A stretch of DNA of 34,958 nucleotides from JAAYZM01 sp964510785 (GTDB lineage Bacteria > Actinomycetota > Actinomycetes > Actinomycetales > Cellulomonadaceae), in contig CAZECM010000029.1 in the NCBI GenBank assembly GCA_964510785.1, positions 1-34,958 on the forward strand, in the 5' to 3' direction. Under the pieces are notes generated by a model. The model made no database searches, was not told the DNA's origin, and was given only the letters and a program-made list of their open reading frames with translations. The position numbers were made by a program, and so were the translations under genes. This document shows, piece after piece, positions 1 through 6,563 of this stretch (position 1 is its first letter; every line of letters starts with the position of its first letter).

Positions 1-801
1 CCCGACCTGCGCGAGCGCGTCTCGAAGTGGACCGGCACGCAGGATGTCTTCACGGTGCACCGGGTGGACGAGCAGCTCTCCAAGGGCATGGACCGCAAGG
101 TCTGGCTGCCCTCGGGCGGCTCGCTCGTCATCGACCGCACCGAGGCCATGACCGTGGTGGACGTCAACACGGGCAAGTTCACCGGGACCGGTGGCACGCT
201 CGAGGAGACCGTCACCCGCAACAACCTCGAGGCTGCCGAGGAGATCGTGCGCCAGCTGCGGCTGCGCGACATCGGCGGCATCATCGTCATCGACTTCATC
301 GACATGGTGCTCGAGTCCAACCGCGACCTCGTGCTGCGCCGGCTCGTCGAGTGCCTCGGGCGGGACCGTACCAAGCACCAGGTGGCCGAGGTCACGTCGC
401 TCGGGCTCGTCCAGATGACCCGCAAGCGCGTGGGCCAGGGGCTGCTCGAGGCGTTCTCCGAGACGTGCGACCACTGCGCAGGGCGCGGCTACATCGTGCA
501 CGACCACCCCGTGGCGAAGGGCGAGCCCGCGCAGCCCGAGGAGTCGGCCGAGCCCAAGAAGTCGCGCCGCTCGCGCAAGTCGACGGTCAAGGAGCCCGTG
601 CCGCACACGCCCGTGCCCGTCCTGCCGGCCGAGCGTGACAAGGTCAACGCGACCCTCGCGACGATCGCCGCCGCGGCGGCCCACGCGCACGAGCACGACC
701 ACGAGCACGAGGCGGAGGCTGCCCCGGAGCACGCCCCGGAGCACGAGGCCGAGGCCGCGGCAGAGCCCGAGGTCTCGGACGAGGCCGCAGCACAGCAGTA
801 G
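1..801 (+). CDS. rne: Ribonuclease E/G, C-terminal part (5' end outside window)
   Basis: The open frame enters from the left edge without a start, so only the last 266 residues are visible. They cover the end of the RNase E/G catalytic core, an endoribonuclease for mRNA decay and rRNA/tRNA processing. The conserved run VVDVNTGKFTG lies around residues 51-61 of the visible part. It is followed by the NNLEAAEEIVRQLRLRDIGG block and IVIDFIDM, whose acidic residues bind the catalytic metal. The zinc-link motif CDHCAGRG lies near residue 156, and RNase E/G proteins dimerise through such a pair of cysteines. After the core comes a low-complexity Lys/Pro/Glu/Ala tail with alternating His-Glu pairs (679-765). 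The gene sits just upstream of rplU-rpmA-obg, as usual in actinobacteria. Whether it is named rne or rng cannot be decided without the N-terminus. Confidence 0.93.
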   Translation, partial: PDLRERVSKWTGTQDVFTVHRVDEQLSKGMDRKVWLPSGGSLVIDRTEAMTVVDVNTGKFTGTGGTLEETVTRNNLEAAEEIVRQLRLRDIGGIIVIDFIDMVLESNRDLVLRRLVECLGRDRTKHQVAEVTSLGLVQMTRKRVGQGLLEAFSETCDHCAGRGYIVHDHPVAKGEPAQPEESAEPKKSRRSRKSTVKEPVPHTPVPVLPAERDKVNATLATIAAAAAHAHEHDHEHEAEAAPEHAPEHEAEAAAEPEVSDEAAAQQ

Positions 802-839
802 GACCGGTTGCCGGGTGGTCGCCGCGCCGCACGCGCGGT

Positions 840-868
840 TTGACCGCCTGGCAGTCAGTCCGTATTCT
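840..868 (+). promoter_or_regulatory. Promoter of rplU-rpmA
   Basis: A -35 box TTGACC (840-845) and a -10 box TATTCT (863-868) are separated by 17 bp. Transcription would start near 875, giving an 85-nt leader before the rplU GTG at 960. The 158-bp gap after the RNase E/G stop contains nothing else obvious. The assignment rests on consensus matching only. Confidence 0.55.
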
Positions 869-875
869 TGACCGT

Positions 876-892
876 CGGCGTGTTGAACGCCG
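876..892 (+). promoter_or_regulatory. Hairpin in the rplU leader
   Basis: CGGCGT (876-881) and ACGCCG (887-892) form a perfect 6-bp stem with the loop GTTGA. It lies right after the predicted transcription start of rplU. It could act in ribosomal-protein feedback or transcript stability. I cannot match it to a known L21 leader family, so only the structure is supported. Confidence 0.3.
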
Positions 893-959
893 CGCAATCA
901 CTGGTGTCCGCGGCTCGACCGCGTGTGACACCGTCCCGGACGAGGAAAGAAGCAGCATC

Positions 960-1268
960 GTGGTGTACGCGATCGTTAAGGCAGGTGGGCGCCAGGAGAA
1001 GGTCGCCGTGGGCGACATCCTGGTCGTCGACCGACTCTCCGCAGGTGTCGGCTCGACGGTTGAGCTTCCCGCGCTGCTGCTCGTGGACGGTGCCACCGTC
1101 ACCCACGATGCGAAGGCTCTCGCGAAGGTCTCGGTCACGGCCGAGGTCGTCCGCGACGAGAAGGGCCCGAAGATCGACATCCTCAAGTACAAGAACAAGA
1201 CGGGCTACCGCAAGCGCCAGGGTCACCGGCAGCAGCTCACCCGTCTCAAGGTCACCGGAATCAAGTAG
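960..1268 (+). CDS. rplU: 50S ribosomal protein L21
   Basis: This 102-residue protein has the usual L21 length and begins V-V-Y-A-I-V-K-A-G-G-R-Q, the family N-terminus (MYAIVKTGGKQ-like). The C-terminal block KYKNKTGYRKRQGHRQ is the conserved L21 signature that contacts 23S rRNA. The frame is open further upstream to 840. The GTG at 960 is chosen because it places the family N-terminus first and has GAGGAAAG about 10 nt upstream. It is followed 13 nt later by rpmA, the normal L21-L27 pair, and is probably transcribed from the promoter at 840-868. Confidence 0.97.
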   Translation: MVYAIVKAGGRQEKVAVGDILVVDRLSAGVGSTVELPALLLVDGATVTHDAKALAKVSVTAEVVRDEKGPKIDILKYKNKTGYRKRQGHRQQLTRLKVTGIK

Positions 1269-1281
1269 CGGAGGAACTGAC

Positions 1282-1530
1282 ATGGCACACAAGAAGGGTG
1301 CGAGCTCCTCTCGCAACGGTCGTGACTCGAACGCGCAGCGCCTCGGCGTCAAGCGCTTCGGTGGCGAGGTCGTCAACGCCGGCGAGATCATCGTCCGCCA
1401 GCGCGGTACGCACTTCCACCCCGGCAACAACGTCGGCCGCGGCAAGGACGACACGCTGTTCGCCCTCGCCGAGGGTTCGGTCAAGTTCGGCGTGCGGCGC
1501 GGTCGCAAGGTCGTCGACGTCGTCGGCTAG
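1282..1530 (+). CDS. rpmA: 50S ribosomal protein L27
   Basis: This 82-residue protein starts MAHKKGASSSRNGRDSNAQRLGVKRFGG, which matches mature L27. It has no cleavable N-terminal extension of the Firmicutes type, so the flexible N-terminus that reaches the peptidyl-transferase centre is made directly. The block QRGTHFHPGNNVGRGKDDTLFAL is the L27 family signature. A GGAGG ribosome-binding site lies at 1270-1274. It is translated with rplU, and a strong terminator follows within 15 nt of its stop. Confidence 0.98.
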   Translation: MAHKKGASSSRNGRDSNAQRLGVKRFGGEVVNAGEIIVRQRGTHFHPGNNVGRGKDDTLFALAEGSVKFGVRRGRKVVDVVG

Positions 1531-1543
1531 TACTTCGTACGTT

Positions 1544-1581
1544 GGGGCGCACCGGGAAGGTGCGCCCCTTCGTCGTTTTCA
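1544..1581 (+). terminator. Rho-independent terminator after rpmA
   Basis: GGGGCGCACC (1544-1553) pairs perfectly with GGTGCGCCCC (1559-1568) around the 5-nt loop GGGAA. A T-enriched stretch (ttcgtcgtttt) follows. The 10-bp GC-only stem makes this a convincing terminator that separates rplU-rpmA from obg. Confidence 0.85.
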
Positions 1582-1623
1582 CGGCTCCCGTCGTCATGGG
1601 ACGCTGAACCAAGGAGGTGGGCT

Positions 1624-3141
1624 ATGGCCACGTTTGTCGACCACGTCGTGCTGCACGCGACCGGTGGTGACGGCGGCCACGGTTGTGCCTCCGTGCGCCG
1701 CGAGAAGTTCAAGCCGCTCGCCGGCCCCGACGGCGGCAACGGCGGGCGCGGCGGATCCGTCGTCCTCGTCGCAGACCCGCAGGTCACCACGCTGCTCGAG
1801 TTCCACTACTCGCCCCACCGGCACGCCCGCAGCGGCGGCCCTGGCATGGGTGACGACCGCAGCGGCGCCCACGGCGGCGACCTCGAGCTCGGGGTGCCCG
1901 TCGGCACGGTCGTGAAGTCCCGCGGCGGGGAGATCCTCGCGGACCTCGTGGTCCCGGGCGAGCGCTTCGTCGCGGCCGCGGGCGGTCACGGCGGGCTCGG
2001 CAACGCGGCCCTCGCCTCACCCCGACGCAAGGCGCCCGGCTTCGCGCTCCTCGGCGAGCCCGGCGAGGAGGGCGAGTTCGTCCTCGAGCTCAAGACGATC
2101 GCCGACGTCGCACTCGTGGGCTACCCGAGCGCCGGCAAGTCGAGCCTCGTCGCCGCGATCTCGGCCGCGCGCCCGAAGATCGCCGACTACCCGTTCACGA
2201 CCCTCGTGCCGAACCTCGGTGTGGTGCAGGCCGGTGGCTCGCGCTTCACGGTCGCGGACGTGCCCGGCCTCATCCCGGGCGCGAGCGAGGGCAAGGGCCT
2301 CGGGCTCGAGTTCTTGCGCCACATCGAACGGTGCGCCGTCATCGTGCACGTGCTCGACTGCGCCACGCTCGAGCCGAACCGTGACCCCGTGAGCGACCTC
2401 GACACGATCGAGGCCGAGCTCGCGGCGTACGCGGAGGACCTCGACAGCGGGCGCACGCCGATCGCCGAGCGACCCCGGCTCGTGGTGCTCAACAAGGTCG
2501 ACGTGCCGGAGGCGCGTGAGCTCGCCGAGCTCGTCCGTGCCGATCTCGAGGCGCGCGGGCTGCGCGTGTTCGAGATCTCCGCCGTGTCCCACGAGGGGCT
2601 GAGGCCGCTCACCTTCGGGCTCGCGGAGATCGTCGAGGCGGCCCGCGCGGCCGAGCCGAAGGCCGAGGGCGAGCGCATCGTGCTGCGGCCCCGTGCCGTC
2701 GACGACTCGGGCTTCACGGTCACGAAGCGGCGCGACGGTACGCACGAGTTCTTCCAGGTGCTCGGCACCAAGCCCGAGCGCTGGGTGCGCCAGACCGACT
2801 TCGCCAACGACGAGGCCGTGGGCTACCTCGCCGACCGGCTCGCGCGCCTCGGTGTCGAGGACGAGCTCTTCCGCGCCGGCGCGGTCGCGGGCGCCGAGGT
2901 GGTGATCGGCGACGGGCCGTCCGCCGTCGTCTTCGACTGGGAGCCCACGCTGCTCACGGGGTCCGAGCTGCTCGGCGGCCCGCGCGGCAGCGACCTGCGG
3001 CTCGAGGAGACCGCGCGCCCCACGCGCGGCGAGAAGCGGCGCGAGTACCACGAGCGCATGGACGCCAAGGCCGAGGCTCGCGCAGAGCTGTGGACCGAGC
3101 GCGAGGCCGGTCACTGGGCGGACGCCGCCTCCGACGAGTAG
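1624..3141 (+). CDS. obg: Obg family GTPase (GTPase CgtA)
   Basis: This is an essential large P-loop GTPase that assists 50S subunit assembly and links it to growth state. The protein has 505 residues in three parts. The Gly-rich Obg fold occupies residues 1-160 (GDGGHG, GPDGGNGGRGG, GGHGGLGN). The G domain starts near residue 165 with the P-loop GYPSAGKSS, then the switch region DYPFTTLVPNLG, the G3 motif DVPGLI and the G4 motif NKVD. A C-terminal OCT domain (about 350-430) precedes a charged tail. A strong AAGGAGG site (1611-1617) fixes the ATG at 1624. It follows rpmA across a terminator, so it probably has its own promoter; I saw no clear one in the short gap. The long tail after the OCT domain is common in actinobacterial Obg. 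Confidence 0.97.
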   Translation: MATFVDHVVLHATGGDGGHGCASVRREKFKPLAGPDGGNGGRGGSVVLVADPQVTTLLEFHYSPHRHARSGGPGMGDDRSGAHGGDLELGVPVGTVVKSRGGEILADLVVPGERFVAAAGGHGGLGNAALASPRRKAPGFALLGEPGEEGEFVLELKTIADVALVGYPSAGKSSLVAAISAARPKIADYPFTTLVPNLGVVQAGGSRFTVADVPGLIPGASEGKGLGLEFLRHIERCAVIVHVLDCATLEPNRDPVSDLDTIEAELAAYAEDLDSGRTPIAERPRLVVLNKVDVPEARELAELVRADLEARGLRVFEISAVSHEGLRPLTFGLAEIVEAARAAEPKAEGERIVLRPRAVDDSGFTVTKRRDGTHEFFQVLGTKPERWVRQTDFANDEAVGYLADRLARLGVEDELFRAGAVAGAEVVIGDGPSAVVFDWEPTLLTGSELLGGPRGSDLRLEETARPTRGEKRREYHERMDAKAEARAELWTEREAGHWADAASDE

Positions 3142-3207
3142 CCCGCGACACCCCGTGCGGGCGCGGCGTGGAGCGGGCCGGGCGCCGGGTGCGGGAGAAT
3201 CATCCTC

Positions 3208-4350
3208 GTGAACTCGACAGTGACCTCGCGCAGCGGTCTCGCGACGGCGCGGCGGATCGTGGTCAAGATCGGCTCGTCGAGCCTCACGGACGATCGCGGA
3301 CACCTCGACGTCGGGGCGCTCACCGCCCTCGCGGACGTCCTCGCGGCGAGGCACGCCGAAGGCGGCCAGGTCGTGCTCGTCTCCTCTGGCGCCATCGCCG
3401 CGGGCCTCACGCCGCTCGGCCTGCACGTGCGGCCCCGGGACCTCGCGACCGCCCAGGCGGCCGCGTCGGTGGGCCAGGGCCTGCTCGTCGCCCGCTACAC
3501 GCAGGCCTTCGCCCGGCACGGCATCAGGGTGGGCCAGGTGCTGCTCACCGTGGAGGACACGATCCGCCGCGGGCACTACCGCAACGCGCGCCGGGCGTTC
3601 AGCCGCTTGCTGGACCTCGGCGTCGTCCCCATCGTCAACGAGAACGACACCGTCGTCACGGACGAGATCCGCTTCGGTGACAACGACCGGCTCGCCGCGC
3701 TCGTGGGTCACCTCACGGGTGCGGACGCCCTCGTGCTGCTCTCCGACGTCGACGCCCTCTACACCGCCAAGCCCGGCCGCCCCGGCTCGCGCAAGATCTC
3801 CGAGGTGGCCGGACCCAAGGATCTCGACGGGGTCGACGTGTCGCAGCGCGGGTCGCGCGTGGGCACGGGCGGCATGATCACCAAGCTCGACGCGGCCGCG
3901 ATCTCCACGGGCTCAGGCATCCCCGTGCTGCTCACGTCCGCCGGCAACGCTGCCGAGGCCCTCGCCGGCAAGGACGTGGGCACCTACTTCGCCGCGACGG
4001 GCCGACGGCGCAGCCCCCGGTTGCTGTGGCTCGAGCACGCCGCCCGCACGCACGGCCGCGTGGTGCTCGACGACGGGGCCGTGCGCGCCATCGTCGAGGG
4101 CCGCAAGTCGCTCCTTCCTGCCGGTGTCACGGCCGTCGAGGGCACGTTCGAGGCGGGCGACCCGATCGAGCTCGTCTCGCAGGACGGCGTCGTCGTCGCC
4201 CGAGGCCTCGTCTCCTACGACGCGACCGAGCTGCCCGAGATGCTCGGCCGCTCCACGAAGGAGCTGCGCGCGGAGCTCGGCCCCAAGTACGAGCGGGAGA
4301 TCGCCCACCGCGACGACATCGTCATCGTCCGCCGCCGCCCCACCACCTGA
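3208..4350 (+). CDS. proB: Glutamate 5-kinase
   Basis: It phosphorylates L-glutamate to gamma-glutamyl phosphate, the first committed step of proline synthesis. The N-terminal amino-acid kinase domain starts with VVKIGSSSLTD (residues 14-24). It continues with the VSSGAIAAG glycine loop, the substrate segment VPIVNENDTV and the nucleotide-binding GTGGMITKLDAA. From about residue 280 a PUA domain follows (GRVVLDDGAVRAIVEGRKSL and ARGLVSY), as in long-form ProB, so the 380-residue length is normal. The GTG at 3208 is used because the kinase core begins shortly after it, and a GGGAG lies 9-13 nt upstream. proA follows 67 nt downstream, and the two enzymes act consecutively. Confidence 0.96.
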   Translation: MNSTVTSRSGLATARRIVVKIGSSSLTDDRGHLDVGALTALADVLAARHAEGGQVVLVSSGAIAAGLTPLGLHVRPRDLATAQAAASVGQGLLVARYTQAFARHGIRVGQVLLTVEDTIRRGHYRNARRAFSRLLDLGVVPIVNENDTVVTDEIRFGDNDRLAALVGHLTGADALVLLSDVDALYTAKPGRPGSRKISEVAGPKDLDGVDVSQRGSRVGTGGMITKLDAAAISTGSGIPVLLTSAGNAAEALAGKDVGTYFAATGRRRSPRLLWLEHAARTHGRVVLDDGAVRAIVEGRKSLLPAGVTAVEGTFEAGDPIELVSQDGVVVARGLVSYDATELPEMLGRSTKELRAELGPKYEREIAHRDDIVIVRRRPTT

Positions 4351-4404
4351 ACGCGGGCACGGCCGCGGGGCGGACGGGGACGTCCTGGGGGTGGACACGC
4401 GGAC

Positions 4405-4410
4405 TACCCT
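4405..4410 (+). promoter_or_regulatory. Possible leaderless -10 box of proA
   Basis: TACCCT fits the actinobacterial TANNNT -10 pattern and ends 7 nt before the proA ATG at 4418. Transcription would start at or next to the start codon. No good -35 is visible. The same spacing recurs at several other genes in the window. Confidence 0.35.
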
Positions 4411-4417
4411 GGAGTGC

Positions 4418-5746
4418 ATGACGACGACCTCTGACGCGCCCGCGACTACGGCCCCCGCCACATCTTCGGCGGCTCCGAGCCCCGACGTGACGGCCGCGGT
4501 GCACGCGATCGCGCGTCGCGCCCAGGCGGCCGCTCCGCGGATCGCCACGGCCACGCGGGCCGTCAAGGATGCGGCCCTGCACGCGCTCGCCGACGCACTC
4601 GTCGCCCGCGCGGGGGACATCGTCACGGCCAACGCCGAGGACACCGCGCGCGGCCGCGAGAACGGCATGTCGCCAGGTCTGCTCGACCGCCTCACGCTCA
4701 CCGAGGAGCGCATCGGCGCCATCGCGGACGCCCTGCGCGAGCTCGCGGGCCTGCCGGACCCCGTGGGCGAGGTGGTGCGCGGCTCGACGCTCCCCAACGG
4801 CCTGCGCCTGACCCAGACCCGCGTCCCGATGGGTGTGGTCGGCATGATCTACGAGGCGCGGCCCAACGTGACCGTGGACGCCGCAGGCCTCGGCCTCAAG
4901 TCGGGCAACGCGGTGATCCTGCGCGGCGGCTCGGCGGCGGCGAGCTCGAACGGGCTCATCGTCCAGGTCCTCTCGGAAGCCCTCGAAGCTCAGGGCCTGC
5001 CCGCGGACCTCGTCCAGTCGATCGACGAGTACGGCCGCGAGGGCGCCGTCGCCCTGATGCACGCGCGCGGCCTCGTGGACCTCCTCGTGCCCCGTGGCGG
5101 CGCGGACCTCATCAGCACCGTGGTGCGCGAGTCCAAGGTGCCCGTCGTCGAGACCGGTACCGGGAACTGTCACGTGTACGTCGACGCCGCGGCGGACCCG
5201 GAGATGGCCCTCGGGATCGTCCTGAACTCCAAGACCCAGCGGGTCGGGGTGTGCAACGCGGCCGAGACGCTCCTCGTCCACCGGGACATCGCCTCGACGT
5301 TCCTGCCGCACGTGCTCCCGGCGCTCGCCGCGCGTGACGTCGTGCTGCACGGTGACGACGCCGTGCGGGCCGCCGCGCCGTCCGGCGTGGCGGTCGACGA
5401 CGCCGACGACGAGGACTGGGCCACCGAGTACCTCGCGCTCGAGCTCGCGGTCAAGGTGGTCGACGACGTCGAGGAGGCGATCGAGCACATCCGCCGCTGG
5501 TCGTCCGGTCACACCGAGGCGATCGTGACGAACGACCTGGCCGTCGCGGACCGCTTCGTCGAAGCCGTCGACTCGGCCGCCGTCATGGTCAACGCCTCGA
5601 CCAGGTTCACCGACGGCGGGGAGTTCGGGCTCGGCGCGGAGATCGGCATCTCGACCCAGAAGATGCACGCGCGCGGACCCATGGGACTGCCTGAGCTCAC
5701 CACCACCAAGTGGATCGTGCGCGGGAACGGCCAGGTCAGAGGCTGA
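4418..5746 (+). CDS. proA: Gamma-glutamyl phosphate reductase
   Basis: It reduces gamma-glutamyl phosphate to glutamate semialdehyde with NADPH, the second step of proline synthesis. The 442-residue protein is an aldehyde-dehydrogenase-fold enzyme. It has IYEARPNVTVDAAGL and LKSGNAVILRGGSAA in the first half. The catalytic cysteine lies in KTQRVGVCNAAETLLVH (about residues 274-290). The C-terminal block NASTRFTDGGEFGLGAEIGISTQKMHARGP is diagnostic for ProA. The frame is open upstream inside proB. The ATG at 4418 is chosen because the upstream part is a proB shadow. An Ala/Thr-rich stretch of about 25 residues precedes the conserved core. There may be a separate leaderless promoter (TACCCT at 4405). 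Confidence 0.96.
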   Translation: MTTTSDAPATTAPATSSAAPSPDVTAAVHAIARRAQAAAPRIATATRAVKDAALHALADALVARAGDIVTANAEDTARGRENGMSPGLLDRLTLTEERIGAIADALRELAGLPDPVGEVVRGSTLPNGLRLTQTRVPMGVVGMIYEARPNVTVDAAGLGLKSGNAVILRGGSAAASSNGLIVQVLSEALEAQGLPADLVQSIDEYGREGAVALMHARGLVDLLVPRGGADLISTVVRESKVPVVETGTGNCHVYVDAAADPEMALGIVLNSKTQRVGVCNAAETLLVHRDIASTFLPHVLPALAARDVVLHGDDAVRAAAPSGVAVDDADDEDWATEYLALELAVKVVDDVEEAIEHIRRWSSGHTEAIVTNDLAVADRFVEAVDSAAVMVNASTRFTDGGEFGLGAEIGISTQKMHARGPMGLPELTTTKWIVRGNGQVRG

Positions 5747-5819
5747 CCCTCGTCTCACCCGCTCGTGACACAATGGGCGGACCCGCGAGAGCGGTTCCCA
5801 CCACAACAAGGAGGCGCAC

Positions 5820-5963
5820 GTGCACGCTGTACTGCAGGCGGCTGAAGAGGTTCACCGGGAGCTGTCGATCCCGCCCATCTGGTTCGGGATCGTGTCCCTG
5901 TCTGCCCTCATGGCCCTGCTGCTCGTGACGTTCGCCTTCCGCAACATCGGCGCGCGCAACTAG
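5820..5963 (+). CDS. Small single-pass membrane protein between proA and nadD
   Basis: This is a 47-residue reading frame starting at GTG, with AAGGAGG (5808-5814) at ideal spacing. The N-terminal part is mildly charged (QAAEEVHREL). It is followed by one hydrophobic helix, about residues 18-40 (IPPIWFGIVSLSALMALLLVTFAF), and the short basic tail RNIGARN. Its stop TAG directly abuts the nadD ATG, which indicates translational coupling. Small membrane proteins with the pattern PxxWFG-hydrophobic-FRN occur at this position, next to nadD, in many actinobacteria. I know of no assigned function. It is easily missed because of its size and GTG start. Confidence 0.8.
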   Translation: MHAVLQAAEEVHRELSIPPIWFGIVSLSALMALLLVTFAFRNIGARN

Positions 5964-6563
5964 ATGACGCGGCGGACGACCCGACTCGGTGTGATGGGCG
6001 GAACCTTCGACCCCATCCACCACGGTCACCTGGTCGCCGCCTCGGAGGTCGCGCACCGCTTCCAGCTCGACGAGGTCGTCTTCGTCCCCACGGGCGAGCC
6101 GGCGTTCAAGCAGGGGCGCCAGGTCACCCCGGGCGAGCACCGGTATCTGATGACGGTGATCGCGACGGCGTCGAACCCGCGGTTCACGGTCTCGCGCGTC
6201 GACATCGACCGCCCCGGGCTGACTTTCACGGTCGACACGCTCCGAGACCTACAGTCCGAGCGACCAGATGCCGATCTGTACTTCATTACGGGGGCAGACG
6301 CCATCGCCCAGATCCTGACGTGGAAGGACGCCCCACAGCTCTTTGACATGGCTCACTTCGTCGGAGTGACGAGGCCGGGTCACGCATTGTCCGATGCTGG
6401 ACTTCCCCCAGGTGACGCGAGCACGCTCGAAGTTCCCGCGCTCGCGATCAGCTCGACCGACGTGCGCGAACGTGTCGCCGAGGGGGAGCCGGTCTGGTAC
6501 CTCGTCCCGGACGGGGTGGTCCAGCACATCGCCAAGTACGGCTTGTATCGAGGTTCTTCATGA
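5964..6563 (+). CDS. nadD: Nicotinate-nucleotide adenylyltransferase
   Basis: It adenylates nicotinate mononucleotide to deamido-NAD, a required step of NAD synthesis. The 199-residue protein has the nucleotidyltransferase signature GGTFDPIHHGHL (residues 11-22), in which the HxGH histidines bind ATP phosphates. It also has the C-terminal ISSTDVRERV motif that positions the nucleotide. TGADAIAQILTWKD is the usual NadD substrate segment. The ATG follows immediately after the stop of the small membrane protein. The next gene starts within the nadD stop (ATGA), so the four genes from 5820 to 8823 look like one translationally coupled unit. Confidence 0.96.
   Translation: MTRRTTRLGVMGGTFDPIHHGHLVAASEVAHRFQLDEVVFVPTGEPAFKQGRQVTPGEHRYLMTVIATASNPRFTVSRVDIDRPGLTFTVDTLRDLQSERPDADLYFITGADAIAQILTWKDAPQLFDMAHFVGVTRPGHALSDAGLPPGDASTLEVPALAISSTDVRERVAEGEPVWYLVPDGVVQHIAKYGLYRGSS

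Noticed and set aside
2017..3711. 564-residue minus-strand frame across obg and proB
   Set aside because: It crosses two certain genes and lacks any recognisable motif.
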